From Segatella copri (GTDB lineage Bacteria > Bacteroidota > Bacteroidia > Bacteroidales > Bacteroidaceae), in assembly GCF_026015295.1 (NCBI RefSeq), contig NZ_JAPDUW010000001.1, positions 682,001 through 746,000 on the forward strand: 64,000 bases of DNA. Direction: 5' to 3'. The notes under the pieces are model-generated. The model saw nothing but the letters and a program-made list of their open reading frames with translations. It made no database searches and was not told the origin of the DNA. Shown here piece by piece: positions 27,477-37,686 of this stretch (positions within the stretch are counted from its first letter, which is position 1; each line of letters begins with the position of its first letter). A program made the translations under genes and the position numbers.

Positions 27477-27484
27477 TAATTTTG
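27477..27484 (+). promoter_or_regulatory. -7 element TAATTTTG before the 3'-5' exonuclease gene
   Basis: TAATTTTG matches TAnnTTTG, 25 bp before the ATG at 27510. The same AT-rich spacer also carries a minus-strand TAATTTTG (27423-27430) in front of ftsK, so the region is a divergent promoter. Confidence 0.55.
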
Positions 27485-27509
27485 CAACTTGTAAAGAATA
27501 AAAAGCATA

Positions 27510-28127
27510 ATGAAGATTATTTTCACTAGTTTCGACAAGGCGGCAATCACGAATTTGCCAAGAGCTTTGTTTCCTGGCAAAATCGTAGTCGTTGACAAGT
27601 CTGAAGATACAGAAGCGGCTGTTAATGACCTACTTAGCCATTATATACTGGGTGTGGATACAGAAACGCGCCCATCATTCAAGCGTGGTCAGGCTTACCA
27701 TGTTTCGTTGTTGCAGGTGAGTACACATGATACTTGTTATCTCTTCCGCCTGCATCATACGGGCATGACTCCTGCCATCATTCGCTTGCTCGAAGATACC
27801 ACCGTGCCAAAAGTAGGACTTTCCTGGCACGATGACTTGCTGCAGCTCCATAAGCGAGCTGCTTTTAAGGCTGGCTACTTTATCGAGTTGCAGGAAGTTG
27901 CAAAGAACTTTGGTATCGCAGACATGAGTCTGCAGAAACTGTATGCTAACCTGTTTCACCAGAAAATCAGCAAGGCGCAACGGTTGAGCAATTGGGAGGC
28001 TAGCGATTTGAAGGAATCGCAGGCTCTCTATGCAGCTACAGATGCCTGGTGCTGTATTAATCTGTATGAGGAATTCAAGCGTTTGTCTGCTACAGGCGAT
28101 TACGAGCTCGATGAACTCAGGGTATGA
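27510..28127 (+). CDS. 3'-5' exonuclease (RNase D/WRN-type DEDDy)
   Basis: The 205-residue protein is a stand-alone DEDDy exonuclease domain. Asp50 and Glu52 appear in LGVDTETRP, the second Asp is in GLSWHDDLLQLHKR near residue 107, and the YxxxD motif is YAATD near 175. The substrate could be RNA or DNA. No HRDC or helicase domain is attached, so it is smaller than RNase D. It lies 55 bp before the methyltransferase gene on the same strand. Confidence 0.9.
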   Translation: MKIIFTSFDKAAITNLPRALFPGKIVVVDKSEDTEAAVNDLLSHYILGVDTETRPSFKRGQAYHVSLLQVSTHDTCYLFRLHHTGMTPAIIRLLEDTTVPKVGLSWHDDLLQLHKRAAFKAGYFIELQEVAKNFGIADMSLQKLYANLFHQKISKAQRLSNWEASDLKESQALYAATDAWCCINLYEEFKRLSATGDYELDELRV

Positions 28128-28181
28128 TATAAGGTGGTAAGGAATAGAAATTGATAATCGTAAGAAACTTCATATATAAAT

Positions 28182-29363
28182 ATGTATAAAAGCGTATATT
28201 TAAAGAAAGGTAAGGAAGAATCGCTCAAGCGTTTTCATCCATGGATCTTCTCGGGTGCTATCCAGGCAATGGATGAGGGCATAGAGGAGGGCGACATTGT
28301 GAGAGTGTTTACCCGTAGTGGTGAATTCATTGCTATAGGTCATTATCAGATCGGTTCTATCGCTGTACGTGTTCTTTCTTTTAGAGATATTGAGATTGAT
28401 GAGGAGTACTGGTGTGCCAGATTGGATTCGGCATATAAAATGAGACTCGCTTTGGGTATTGCCGGTAATTCATCCAATACTACTTATCGCTTGGTTCATG
28501 GTGAGGGTGATAACTTGCCGGGACTTGTTATCGACTGCTATGGTCCTACTGCTGTCATGCAGGCTCACAGTGTGGGTATGCATGTTTGCCGCATGGAGAT
28601 AGCCAAAGCCTTGAAGAAGGTGATGGGCGAAGCTCTAGAGAATATCTACTATAAGAGTGAGACAACCTTACCATATAAGGCTGACCTCAGACAGGAAAAT
28701 GGCTTTATACTGGGAGGTGATGCTGACGATGTTGCTGTAGAGAATGGACTGAAATTCCATATCGACTGGTTGCGTGGTCAGAAAACGGGTTTCTTCGTAG
28801 ATCAGCGTGAGAACCGTTCGCTGCTCGAGCATTATGCCAAGGGTAAGAGTGTGCTCAACATGTTCTGCTATACCGGCGGTTTTTCTGTTTATGCGATGAG
28901 AGGCGAGGCTAAGGCTGTTCACTCCGTAGACAGCAGTGCCAAGGCGATAGAATTGACCAATGAGAATATTGCGCTCAATTTCCCTGGAGATGCACGCCAT
29001 GAGGCTATTTGCGAAGATGCCTTCAAGTATCTTGATGAACATGACCAGCAGTATGATCTGATTGTTCTTGATCCTCCTGCTTTTGCCAAGCACCGTGCGG
29101 CTTTGCGCAATGCGTTGAAGGGCTATACCCGCCTGAACGTAAAGGGCTTGCAGCGTATTAAGAAGGGCGGCATCCTTTTTACCTTCAGTTGCTCTCAGGT
29201 GGTTACGAAGGATCAGTTCCGCAATGCTGTGTTTACTGCTGCAGCGCAGGCTGGAAGAAAGGTTCGCATCTTGCACCAGTTGCACCAGCCTGCCGACCAT
29301 CCTATCAATATTTATCATCCGGAAGGTGAATATTTGAAGGGATTGGTTCTCTATGTAGAATAA
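28182..29363 (+). CDS. class I rRNA methyltransferase, RlmI-like
   Basis: The 393-residue protein has an N-terminal PUA domain (about 1-80, with RFHPWIFSGAIQ), a middle EEHEE-like domain and a C-terminal SAM-dependent methyltransferase. In the methyltransferase, FFVDQRENRSLL and VLNMFCYTGGFSVYA form the SAM site, and VLDPPAFAK is the catalytic DPPAFxK motif. RlmI methylates a cytosine (m5C) in 23S rRNA in E. coli; the target here is inferred. It is followed by a lipoprotein gene 22 bp later. Confidence 0.93.
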   Translation: MYKSVYLKKGKEESLKRFHPWIFSGAIQAMDEGIEEGDIVRVFTRSGEFIAIGHYQIGSIAVRVLSFRDIEIDEEYWCARLDSAYKMRLALGIAGNSSNTTYRLVHGEGDNLPGLVIDCYGPTAVMQAHSVGMHVCRMEIAKALKKVMGEALENIYYKSETTLPYKADLRQENGFILGGDADDVAVENGLKFHIDWLRGQKTGFFVDQRENRSLLEHYAKGKSVLNMFCYTGGFSVYAMRGEAKAVHSVDSSAKAIELTNENIALNFPGDARHEAICEDAFKYLDEHDQQYDLIVLDPPAFAKHRAALRNALKGYTRLNVKGLQRIKKGGILFTFSCSQVVTKDQFRNAVFTAAAQAGRKVRILHQLHQPADHPINIYHPEGEYLKGLVLYVE

Positions 29364-29384
29364 CAAATGATTAAAGGATAGATA

Positions 29385-30296
29385 ATGAATAAGTTCAAAA
29401 CGTTTACAGCCTTGATGCTCTTGCTGGCTATAGGATTTGCAGGATGTGGCAAGTCGGAAGCAGAACGTCATCGTTTGAGCAAGAAGGAAAAGGCTAGATT
29501 GGATAGCCTAGACCGTGCTGCGCTGAAGATAGCGGTGATGCCAACAATGGACTGCCTGCCAATCTTTCTGGCATGTGATGACAGTATCTTCCAGCAGCAA
29601 GGTGTAGACGTACATTTGCGTAGATATACTGCACAAATGGATTGTGATACAGCTATCGAGCGCAAGCGCGTAGAGGGAGCCGTGACCGATCTGATTCGTG
29701 CACATCATATAGAGAAACGGGGTACTGCTTTGACGTACCCTATTTCTACCAATCTTTATTGGCAGTTTATCACCAATAAGCGTTCGCGTATATCCGAACT
29801 GAAACAACTGTCAGATAAGATGGTGGCAATGACCCGCTACTCTGCAACTGATTATCTGGCTACTTTAGCAATCGATAGCGGTAAGCCTAAATATGATGCT
29901 TATAAGGTTCAAATCAACGATTTGAACATCCGTCTGCGTATGTTGCTTAACAACGAGATGGATGCCATGTTGCTGCCAGAACCTCAAGCTACCAAAGCCC
30001 GACTTGAACAGCATGTAAAACTCTTTGACAGCAGAGATAAGAACTTGCAGTTGGGTGTTGTTGCTTTCCGCAAGAAAATACTTTCAGAACCGCGCCGTAA
30101 AGACCAAGTTGCCAAGTTTATCAAGGCGTATAATATTGCTGTTGATAGCATAAACAGTCGTGGGGTACAGCATTATGCAAGTATCATCACAAAATATACG
30201 GGTGCCGATGTTAAAACCATCAGTAATCTTCCAAAACTTAAATATGAACATGCTATGGAACCAAGACGTCGTGACCTGGCTGTAGCACAAAAATAA
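29385..30296 (+). CDS. lipoprotein with ABC-type substrate-binding (SsuA/THI5-like) fold
   Basis: The 303-residue protein has a lipobox GFAGC (Cys21) and then a periplasmic-binding-protein-like sequence (LKIAVMPTMDCLPIFLACDDSIFQQQGVDV). This resembles the nitrate/sulfonate/thiamine-precursor binding family. No permease or ATPase gene is adjacent, so it may work as an orphan receptor or with a distant transporter. The next gene starts 8 bp later, suggesting an operon with the TPR-like gene. Confidence 0.8.
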   Translation: MNKFKTFTALMLLLAIGFAGCGKSEAERHRLSKKEKARLDSLDRAALKIAVMPTMDCLPIFLACDDSIFQQQGVDVHLRRYTAQMDCDTAIERKRVEGAVTDLIRAHHIEKRGTALTYPISTNLYWQFITNKRSRISELKQLSDKMVAMTRYSATDYLATLAIDSGKPKYDAYKVQINDLNIRLRMLLNNEMDAMLLPEPQATKARLEQHVKLFDSRDKNLQLGVVAFRKKILSEPRRKDQVAKFIKAYNIAVDSINSRGVQHYASIITKYTGADVKTISNLPKLKYEHAMEPRRRDLAVAQK

Positions 30297-30303
30297 GCGG
30301 CTT

Positions 30304-32790
30304 ATGAAAAGAGAAGATTTTAGCTGGACAAAGTTTTCGCATGAAAATGTCACTACTATATCCAGAATTGAGGCTATTCGCAAGATAATTGACCAGGAAG
30401 TGGGGCTCGAATCGTGTCAGCCTGGAATTGCTGAAATTGAAAAAAGATATGATGATTTGTATCATGATTATATAGACGGCAAACTTAAACACCGAGAACT
30501 TTATAATCTTGCTCAAACTTTAGATCTTGATACTGATATGTTCTTTGGTAAAGTGCGTCACGAATGGATTTTGGCTAATGAGTCTACATTTGTTGCACTT
30601 CGCAAAAGAGCTCAGAATCTGACAAGTTTTGATGAGGTACAGGAAACCTTTGAGAAATTTGCTACAGATGAAGCTATGCTAAATTTGAGGGTAGACTTGT
30701 CTGAAGAACAGATAGACGAGGAGAGACAAAAGATACAAGAGCAGCTTAATGCCTATCGCAATATGGTGTTTTCTTATATTTTGACAACTGATGAATGGAA
30801 TGATGATTTTGTCAAGAATATACTTGATATCATCGCTTCCGATTTGGTAGATCCATACACCATCAATATGATAGTTTCGGCTGTTTCATTGTCATGCTCT
30901 GTATTCTTTGATGCCCCTAGACTTGCAGTCTTGATGCGCTTAATCAAGTCTGACGACAGTACTTGCAGTGTTCGCCAGCGAGCTTTGGTGGGTTTCGTTT
31001 TCTCTGCAATAACCAATTCGGGTGAAAAACAGAAATATTGGGATTCTGCTGCTGGCTTGATCATGGATGATGAATTTTTGGCAGCCTGTGTTGATCTCCA
31101 ACGCCAGATGCGTCTATGTCTTACAAGTAAAAAGGATAGCAAGGAGATGATGCATTCCGTGGTGAAGACCATGTTCACTTCTTTTACTCAGGATTTGGCC
31201 GAAAAGATAGACCAAACGGGTGAATTGGGACTTAATTGCTTCTCAGCAGATGGGGAGAATCCTGATGATGCCCTTAAGGGAGCCTTCGACTATATGTTGA
31301 ATTCAGAAGATATAGGAGTTGATGTCTATTATCATCAGTTTGCCAACCAGAAGAGCTTCGGTCATTTCCATTCACTCTATAATTGGTTTGTTCCTTTCTA
31401 TGTCCGTAATTCTACGCTCAAGAATGTTCGGGCTACGATGAAACAGCATCGCAATTTCATCAACAATCTCTTGAGAGGCGCCTCTATGTGTGATACCGAT
31501 CTGTATAGCATCATTCTTTCATTGAATAATACATCTAAGGAATTTATTGAATCATTGGATGTTACCCCGGAAAATATGGTGTCTGGTCCTGTTTTTTATG
31601 ACGAAGAAGATGAGGTGGAAAAAGAGCAGAATACCGAAGAGCCAGTAGAGGATGAGACTGATTCTACAGAAGCAAAGGATTCTGAAAATGTCACACTGCT
31701 TGATTCGGTAATGGAACATGAAGAGAATCTCTCTGAAGAGGAAAAGAAGAAACGTGCAATCAGGGTTCGTCATCGCTATGTGCAGGACCTCTACCGATTT
31801 TATACTCTCTCTCCAATGAGGAAGGCATTTGATAATCCTTTCGAAGTGCAGAAGGAAATTCCTTTCTTTACTACGGGACTGTTTGCTAAACCGGAATATG
31901 ACAAGTATCGCCTGTCGCTGGCCCGTTTCTCTGCTAAAAGAGGTGACTATGCCTTTGTTAGCAAGATTTTGCGTAATCTGGAAAAATATACCGACGAAGA
32001 GCATATGATGCTTGCATTGGCATACAAATCGGAGGAAAAATATGATGAAGCGCTTGAACATCTCTATGTGATTAAGAATACAAGCCCAACTTATAAGGCT
32101 GCCACGGAGTTGAAATTAGAAATAGAAGAAGAGATAAAAGACCCGGCGGCTTTAATAACATTGAATTGCTTGATAAAAGAAGAATCAGATGAGAGTAAGC
32201 AATTTAAGCTCAAGCTGAAAAAGACCGATCTCTTATTGAAACTCCATCATTATAAAGAGGCTTTGGAATGGGCTTTCCAGATGGATGAACAGTATCCTAA
32301 GGAAGAACAGGTTGAATGCAGACTGGCTTTCTCTTTGCTCTTTTCAGAATCGGAAGGCGATAAAAACATTGACCATGCAATGGCTTTAATAGAACCTTAT
32401 CTGCAAAATAGTGATGATAATGAGATCAGGGAAATATTGAATTCTGACATGACAGATATGGATAAGGATGATAAGGAACGCATGTTCATGAAAATGTTAT
32501 CTGCGATGGTGAGCAAAGTTTCCAAGCCACAAGACCACAGATGGGAGTCTATGAAATTTTTCTATTATGGACTCTGCGTTCTCGTGAAAAAGGGAGGAAC
32601 TGCAGCTATCAGATTTTTGAATGAAGCATCTGGTCATGCAGCTTTTTCCCCTAAGGCAGATATAGATGCATTCGGCCTGCTCGATATGGGAAATTGGCTT
32701 GATGATCGTGGTATTGCGCCTATAGAATTGGAATTTATAACAAAAAAAGTTTTCGAGGAAAGGAAAAACAATAAAGATGGCGGAGAATAA
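30304..32790 (+). CDS. large hypothetical protein with TPR-like C-terminal repeats
   Basis: The 828-residue protein has no signal peptide and no membrane helix. The first half is helical and of no family I recognise. An acidic low-complexity stretch (about 425-480, EEDEVEKEQNTEEPVEDETDS) separates it from a C-terminal region of tetratricopeptide-like helical pairs (about 540-700). Its last 14 bp overlap the start of dnaB, implying translational coupling with the replicative helicase. Function unknown; a scaffolding role is only a guess. Confidence 0.75.
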   Translation: MKREDFSWTKFSHENVTTISRIEAIRKIIDQEVGLESCQPGIAEIEKRYDDLYHDYIDGKLKHRELYNLAQTLDLDTDMFFGKVRHEWILANESTFVALRKRAQNLTSFDEVQETFEKFATDEAMLNLRVDLSEEQIDEERQKIQEQLNAYRNMVFSYILTTDEWNDDFVKNILDIIASDLVDPYTINMIVSAVSLSCSVFFDAPRLAVLMRLIKSDDSTCSVRQRALVGFVFSAITNSGEKQKYWDSAAGLIMDDEFLAACVDLQRQMRLCLTSKKDSKEMMHSVVKTMFTSFTQDLAEKIDQTGELGLNCFSADGENPDDALKGAFDYMLNSEDIGVDVYYHQFANQKSFGHFHSLYNWFVPFYVRNSTLKNVRATMKQHRNFINNLLRGASMCDTDLYSIILSLNNTSKEFIESLDVTPENMVSGPVFYDEEDEVEKEQNTEEPVEDETDSTEAKDSENVTLLDSVMEHEENLSEEEKKKRAIRVRHRYVQDLYRFYTLSPMRKAFDNPFEVQKEIPFFTTGLFAKPEYDKYRLSLARFSAKRGDYAFVSKILRNLEKYTDEEHMMLALAYKSEEKYDEALEHLYVIKNTSPTYKAATELKLEIEEEIKDPAALITLNCLIKEESDESKQFKLKLKKTDLLLKLHHYKEALEWAFQMDEQYPKEEQVECRLAFSLLFSESEGDKNIDHAMALIEPYLQNSDDNEIREILNSDMTDMDKDDKERMFMKMLSAMVSKVSKPQDHRWESMKFFYYGLCVLVKKGGTAAIRFLNEASGHAAFSPKADIDAFGLLDMGNWLDDRGIAPIELEFITKKVFEERKNNKDGGE

Positions 32791-34276
32791 TAAAAATAAG
32801 AATAAGGTACAGATAGATCCAACCTACGCCCATTTGCAGCCGCAGGCTGTGAATGTGGAGCAGGCGGTATTGGGTGCCTTGATGATAGATTCTGATGCCT
32901 TTTCGGTGGTGTCGGAGTTGCTCAAGCCGGATACTTTTTATGACCCGCGTCATAAGAGAATATATCAGGCTATCCAGGTGATGAACATGGAGGAACGGCC
33001 TGTGGATATCATGACTCTTGCCGATCAGTTAGCCAAGACTGGCGAACTGGATAAGGTGGGAGGAGCACAATATCTCATGGATATTTCTGCAGGCATGGCT
33101 TCGGCTGCCCATGTAGAGTCGCATGCCCGTATCCTGGCGCAGAAATATATGCAGCGCCAGCTGATTCATTATGCCGGCGACATCGAGACGATGGCGTATG
33201 AAGAAGGTGTGGATGTGGATGAACTGATGCAGAAAGCTGAAGGTGAACTCTTCCAGCTTTCGCAGAACAATATGAAGCAGGATTATACACAGATTGATCC
33301 GGTTGTAAAGGAGGCTGTTGCCATCTTGCAGCGCGCTGCTCAGAACTCGGGTGGTCTTACCGGTATTCCTACGGGTTATCGTGGGTTGGATGATATAACA
33401 TCAGGTTGGCAACCATCCGACCTTGTGATTATCGCCGGTCGTCCTGCCATGGGTAAGACTTCCTTTGCATTGAGTATTGCCAAGAATGTGGCGGTAGATT
33501 ATGATGTGCCTATCGGATTCTTCTCTCTGGAAATGAATAACGTTCAGTTGGTGAACCGACTCATCTCGAATGTTTGCGAGATTTCGGGTAAAAAAATACT
33601 GAATGGACAATTGGAACAGCCAGAATGGGAACGGTTGGATAAAAAACTGAGAAAACTGACAGGTGCACCTATTTATATTGATGATACGCCTGGTCTTTCT
33701 GTTTTCGAACTCCGTACCAAGGCGCGCCGACTGGTAAGGGAAAAGGGTGTTAAACTGTTGATGATCGACTATCTCCAGCTGATGAATGCCAATGGTATGA
33801 AGTTTGGTAGCCGTCAGGAGGAGGTATCTACCATCTCCCGTTCGCTCAAAGGTATTGCCAAAGAGCTGAACATTCCTGTGCTTGCTCTTTCGCAGCTCTC
33901 CCGTAATGTAGAGAATCGTGAGGGGTTGGAAGGAAAGCGACCTCAGTTGAGTGACCTCCGTGAATCCGGTGCCATCGAGCAGGATGCCGATATGGTGCTT
34001 TTCGTTCACCGCCCGGAATATTATCACATCTATCAGGATGAAAAGGGTAATGACCTTCATGGTATGGCACAGATTATCATTGCCAAGCACCGTAAGGGCT
34101 CTGTTGGAGATGTTCTCCTGAACTTCCGTGGAGAATTTACCCGATTCCAGGATCCGCAGGATGCTGCAGCAGCACCTGTCGAGGAAGGTGGTGAGATTGT
34201 AGGCTCTAGGATGAATGGCGGAGGGCAGGATGGTAGTCCGCTACCACCGCCGCCTGCAGAGAATCTGCCTTTCTAA
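32777..34276 (+). CDS. dnaB: replicative DNA helicase
   Basis: DnaB unwinds DNA ahead of the replisome. The 499-residue protein has the N-terminal primase-binding helical domain (NVEQAVLGALMIDSDAF, about 20-120). The RecA-type motor has Walker A GRPAMGKT near 221-228, Walker B LLMIDYLQLM and the motif LSQLSRNVENR, and the C-terminus is Gly/Pro-rich. No intein interrupts it. It overlaps the end of the TPR-like gene by 14 bp. Confidence 0.97.
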   Translation: MAENNKNKNKVQIDPTYAHLQPQAVNVEQAVLGALMIDSDAFSVVSELLKPDTFYDPRHKRIYQAIQVMNMEERPVDIMTLADQLAKTGELDKVGGAQYLMDISAGMASAAHVESHARILAQKYMQRQLIHYAGDIETMAYEEGVDVDELMQKAEGELFQLSQNNMKQDYTQIDPVVKEAVAILQRAAQNSGGLTGIPTGYRGLDDITSGWQPSDLVIIAGRPAMGKTSFALSIAKNVAVDYDVPIGFFSLEMNNVQLVNRLISNVCEISGKKILNGQLEQPEWERLDKKLRKLTGAPIYIDDTPGLSVFELRTKARRLVREKGVKLLMIDYLQLMNANGMKFGSRQEEVSTISRSLKGIAKELNIPVLALSQLSRNVENREGLEGKRPQLSDLRESGAIEQDADMVLFVHRPEYYHIYQDEKGNDLHGMAQIIIAKHRKGSVGDVLLNFRGEFTRFQDPQDAAAAPVEEGGEIVGSRMNGGGQDGSPLPPPPAENLPF

Positions 34277-34412
34277 GGTTAGAGTTTGTCAATTTTTTCA
34301 CTCAAAAACTGGCTTTTTCGCCAAATTCTTGCACAGGATTAACGTTTTTGGGTAAAAAATCCATAAGATTATAGGAATTTGTTATCATTTCTATTAAAAA
34401 AGTTATAAATTG

Positions 34413-34444
34413 TTTGCTAGTATCAAATAAAAGTGTTACCTTTG
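34413..34444 (+). promoter_or_regulatory. promoter of the leucine operon
   Basis: TTTG (34413-34416) and TACCTTTG (34437-34444) are separated by exactly 20 bp. The leader-peptide ATG at 34481 lies 36 bp downstream and leuA 288 bp downstream, so a long leader is transcribed. Confidence 0.82.
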
Positions 34445-34480
34445 CATGCGAATTTAAGAATATAACATAATAAGATAGAT

Positions 34481-34567
34481 ATGAGAACAACATTGTTGAA
34501 CATTACAAGCATTATTATTCGACTTCGACTGCAGTTTGTGGGCGGAAGTGATAAGGTGTGCGTATAG
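34481..34567 (+). CDS. leucine-operon leader peptide (28 codons)
   Basis: The short ORF reads MRTTLLNITSIIIRLRLQFV, then GGSDKVCV and a TAG stop. Eleven of the 28 codons are Leu (4), Ile (4) or Val (3), and eight of them lie within codons 5-17. This is what a branched-chain amino-acid attenuation leader looks like. It sits between a consensus promoter and an intrinsic terminator in front of leuA. No homology is claimed; the case rests on composition, position and the pairing described for the attenuator. Confidence 0.8.
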   Translation: MRTTLLNITSIIIRLRLQFVGGSDKVCV

Positions 34568-34636
34568 TTCATCGCTTAAGATATTAAAAGCCTTTCTACA
34601 CTTCCGTCTATGGAGTGGGGGAAGGCTTTTTACTTT
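34541..34636 (+). promoter_or_regulatory. transcription attenuator of the leucine operon (antiterminator/terminator switch)
   Basis: The terminator hairpin spans 34586-34630: AAAAGCCTT...CACTTCC pairs with GGAGTG...AAGGCTTTT and is followed by TTTTTACTTT. The segment CACTTCCG (34599-34606), inside its 5' arm, can instead pair perfectly with CGGAAGTG (34543-34550), which lies in codons 21-23 of the leader peptide. A ribosome stalled on Leu/Ile/Val codons leaves 34543-34550 free and favours the antiterminator. A ribosome that finishes the peptide covers it and lets the terminator form. Confidence 0.8.
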
Positions 34637-34732
34637 ATCTGATGCTTCTGCACGGATTGCTATATAAACGTAGTGCGTTCTGAATGTGTAGCTCTTATAT
34701 ATAATAAGGTGTAAATTTAAAATTTTAAAGAT

Positions 34733-36235
34733 ATGAGTGACAGATTATACATTTTCGACACGACCCTCCGCGATGGCGAACAGGTTCCGGGATGTCAGTT
34801 GAACACAGTTGAGAAGATTCAGGTGGCAAAGCAACTGGAGCAGTTGGGCGTGGATGTAATTGAGGCTGGATTTCCTATATCAAGTCCGGGCGACTTCAAT
34901 TCAGTGGTAGAAATCTCTAAGGCTGTAACCTGGCCTACTATTTGTGCACTTACCCGTGCCGTAGAAAAAGATATTGATTGTGCTGCTGAGGCTTTGCAGT
35001 ATGCCAAGCATAAGAGAATCCATACCGGTATCGGTACCAGCGACAGTCATATCAAGTATAAGTTCAATTCTACCCGCGAGGAAATCATCGAACGTGCTGT
35101 AGCTGCTGTCAAGTATGCTAAAAAGTATGTTGAGGACGTTGAGTTCTATGCTGAGGATGCAGGCCGTACCGATAATGAGTATCTGGCTCGTGTCGTAGAG
35201 GCTGTTGTCAAGGCGGGTGCTACTGTAGTGAACATTCCTGATACTACAGGTTATTGTCTGCCTGATGAATATGGTGACAAAATCAAGTATCTCATGGAGC
35301 ATGTTGATGGCATTGACAAGGCACGCCTTTCTACCCACTGTCATAACGACCTCGGTATGGCTACTGCCAATACCCTGCAGGGTGTTTTAAATGGTGCACG
35401 CCAGGTTGAGGTTACCATCAATGGTATCGGTGAGCGTGCAGGTAATACTTCGCTCGAAGAGATTGCCATGATTCTTAAGTGTCACAAGCATATCGATATT
35501 GATACCAACATCAATACCACCAAGATTATTCCTACCTCACGCATGGTGAGCAGCCTGATGAATATGCCTGTCCAGCCAAACAAGGCTATCGTGGGTCGCA
35601 ATGCATTTGCTCATTCTTCCGGTATCCATCAGGATGGTGTCTTGAAGAATGTTCAGACTTACGAAATCATTGATCCTAAGGATGTGGGATTGGATGACAA
35701 TGCTATCGTATTGACAGCCCGTTCTGGTCGTGCTGCATTGAAGTACCGTCTCCATGTCAATGGTGTAGAGATTAATGATGAGGAGAAGCTCGACAAGATT
35801 TACAAGAAGTTCCTCCAGCTGGCTGATAAGAAGAAGGAAGTTACCGATGAGGATGTTTTGATGCTTGCCGGTGCTGATTCTGCTGATAAGCATGGTGTTC
35901 AGCTCGACTGGTTGCAGGTTACTACAGGTAAGGGCGTGAAGAGCGTGGCAAGTATCGGTCTTGATATTGCAGGTCAGAAGTTTGAGGCTGCATCATCTGG
36001 TAACGGTCCGGTAGATGCTGCTATCAATGCTCTCAAGAAGGTCATCACCAAGGAGATGAACCTCAAGGAGTTCACTATCCAGGCTATCGACAAGGGCTCT
36101 GATGATGTGGGCAAGGTTCACATGCAGGTAGAATACGATGGTCATGTATATTATGGTTTCGGTGCAGATACCGACATCGTTACGGCTTCTGTTGAGGCTT
36201 ACATTGATTGTATTAACAAGTTTAAGATTAGATAA
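34733..36235 (+). CDS. leuA: 2-isopropylmalate synthase
   Basis: LeuA condenses acetyl-CoA with 2-oxoisovalerate in the first committed step of leucine synthesis. The 500-residue protein has the DRE-TIM barrel signature [11 protein letters not shown] (12-22), the metal-binding [17 protein letters not shown], and [11 protein letters not shown]-terminal regulatory (leucine-binding) domain covers about 390-500. It is the first structural gene of the operon and lies downstream of the attenuator. Confidence 0.96.
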   Translation: MSDRLYIFDTTLRDGEQVPGCQLNTVEKIQVAKQLEQLGVDVIEAGFPISSPGDFNSVVEISKAVTWPTICALTRAVEKDIDCAAEALQYAKHKRIHTGIGTSDSHIKYKFNSTREEIIERAVAAVKYAKKYVEDVEFYAEDAGRTDNEYLARVVEAVVKAGATVVNIPDTTGYCLPDEYGDKIKYLMEHVDGIDKARLSTHCHNDLGMATANTLQGVLNGARQVEVTINGIGERAGNTSLEEIAMILKCHKHIDIDTNINTTKIIPTSRMVSSLMNMPVQPNKAIVGRNAFAHSSGIHQDGVLKNVQTYEIIDPKDVGLDDNAIVLTARSGRAALKYRLHVNGVEINDEEKLDKIYKKFLQLADKKKEVTDEDVLMLAGADSADKHGVQLDWLQVTTGKGVKSVASIGLDIAGQKFEAASSGNGPVDAAINALKKVITKEMNLKEFTIQAIDKGSDDVGKVHMQVEYDGHVYYGFGADTDIVTASVEAYIDCINKFKIR

Positions 36236-36258
36236 ACATATATATAACAAGAGATATT

Positions 36259-37653
36259 ATGAATACATTATTCGACAAGATTTGGGACAAGCACGTTGTC
36301 CAGATTGTTCCGGACGGTCCTACACAGCTTTACATCGACCGTCTCTACTGTCACGAAGTAACATCACCTCAGGCATTCGCTGGTATGCGAGCACGCGGAC
36401 TCAAGATGTTCCGTCCAGACCAGATTTTCTGTATGCCTGACCACAATACTCCAACCCACGATCAGGATAAACCAATTGAGGATCCTATCTCAAAGAAGCA
36501 GGTAGATACCTTGGCAAAGAATACCGCTGATTTCGGTGTTACTCACTTTGCCATGAACACAAAGGATAATGGTATCATCCACGTAGTAGGTCCTGAGAAG
36601 GGTCTTTCTCTTCCTGGTATGACCATCGTCTGCGGCGACTCTCATACTTCTACTCATGGTGCAATGGGTGCTGTAGCTTTCGGTATCGGTACTTCTGAGG
36701 TCGAGATGGTGATGGCTTCACAATGTATTCTCCAGAGCAAGCCAAAGTCTATGCGTATCAGCATCAACGGTAAGCTCAGCAAGGGCGTTACTGCCAAGGA
36801 CGTTGCTCTCTATCTGATGAGCCAGCTCACTACTTCAGGTGCTACCGGTTACTTCGTTGAGTACAGTGGCGATGTAGTGAAGGATATGTCTATGGAAGGT
36901 CGTCTTACCCTCTGTAACCTCTCTATCGAGATGGGTGCCCGTGGTGGTTTCGTTGCTCCTGATGAGACAACATTCGAGTACATCAAGGGTCGTGAATATG
37001 CACCTAAGGGTGAAGAGTGGGACAAGGCTGTGGCTTACTGGAAGACCTTGAAGAGTGGCGATGATGCGGTCTTCGACAAAGAGTTGACTTTCGAGGCAAA
37101 GGATATCGAACCACGTATCACCTATGGTACCAACCCAGGTATGGGTATCGGCATTACCGAGAATATCCCAACTCTCGATGAGATTCCTGAGGAAGAGCAG
37201 GCTGGTTTCAAGAAGAGCCTCAACTACATGGGCTTCCAGTCAGGCGAGAAACTCGAGGGTCATCCTATCGATTATGTATTCTTGGGCGCATGTACCAATG
37301 GTCGTATTGAAGACTTCCGTGCTTTCGCTTCTCTTGTTAAAGGAAAGAAAAAGGCAGATGGCGTAACTGCTTGGCTTGTACCAGGTTCATGGCTGGTTGA
37401 TAAACAAATACGTGAAGAGGGAATTGATAAGATTGTTGAGGCTGCCGGCTTCGAAATCCGTCAGCCTGGATGCTCTGCCTGCCTGGCAATGAACGATGAT
37501 AAGATTCCTGCAGGCAAGTACTCTGTAAGTACATCCAACCGTAACTTCGAGGGTCGTCAGGGACCAGGTTCCCGCACCATCCTTGCCAGTCCATACGTAG
37601 CAGCTGCTGCCGCTATTACAGGTAAGATTACCGACCCAAGAGAGTTTATGTAA
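36259..37653 (+). CDS. leuC: 3-isopropylmalate dehydratase large subunit
   Basis: LeuC with LeuD isomerises 2- to 3-isopropylmalate, using a [4Fe-4S] cluster. The 464-residue protein shows [25 protein letters not shown] (one cluster cysteine) and [10 protein letters not shown] (the cysteine pair CxxC). It is 23 bp after leuA and 33 bp before leuD, all on the same strand. Confidence 0.97.
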   Translation: MNTLFDKIWDKHVVQIVPDGPTQLYIDRLYCHEVTSPQAFAGMRARGLKMFRPDQIFCMPDHNTPTHDQDKPIEDPISKKQVDTLAKNTADFGVTHFAMNTKDNGIIHVVGPEKGLSLPGMTIVCGDSHTSTHGAMGAVAFGIGTSEVEMVMASQCILQSKPKSMRISINGKLSKGVTAKDVALYLMSQLTTSGATGYFVEYSGDVVKDMSMEGRLTLCNLSIEMGARGGFVAPDETTFEYIKGREYAPKGEEWDKAVAYWKTLKSGDDAVFDKELTFEAKDIEPRITYGTNPGMGIGITENIPTLDEIPEEEQAGFKKSLNYMGFQSGEKLEGHPIDYVFLGACTNGRIEDFRAFASLVKGKKKADGVTAWLVPGSWLVDKQIREEGIDKIVEAAGFEIRQPGCSACLAMNDDKIPAGKYSVSTSNRNFEGRQGPGSRTILASPYVAAAAAITGKITDPREFM

Positions 37654-37686
37654 TGTTAAGTGTTCAATGTTAAATGAAAAATTGAA

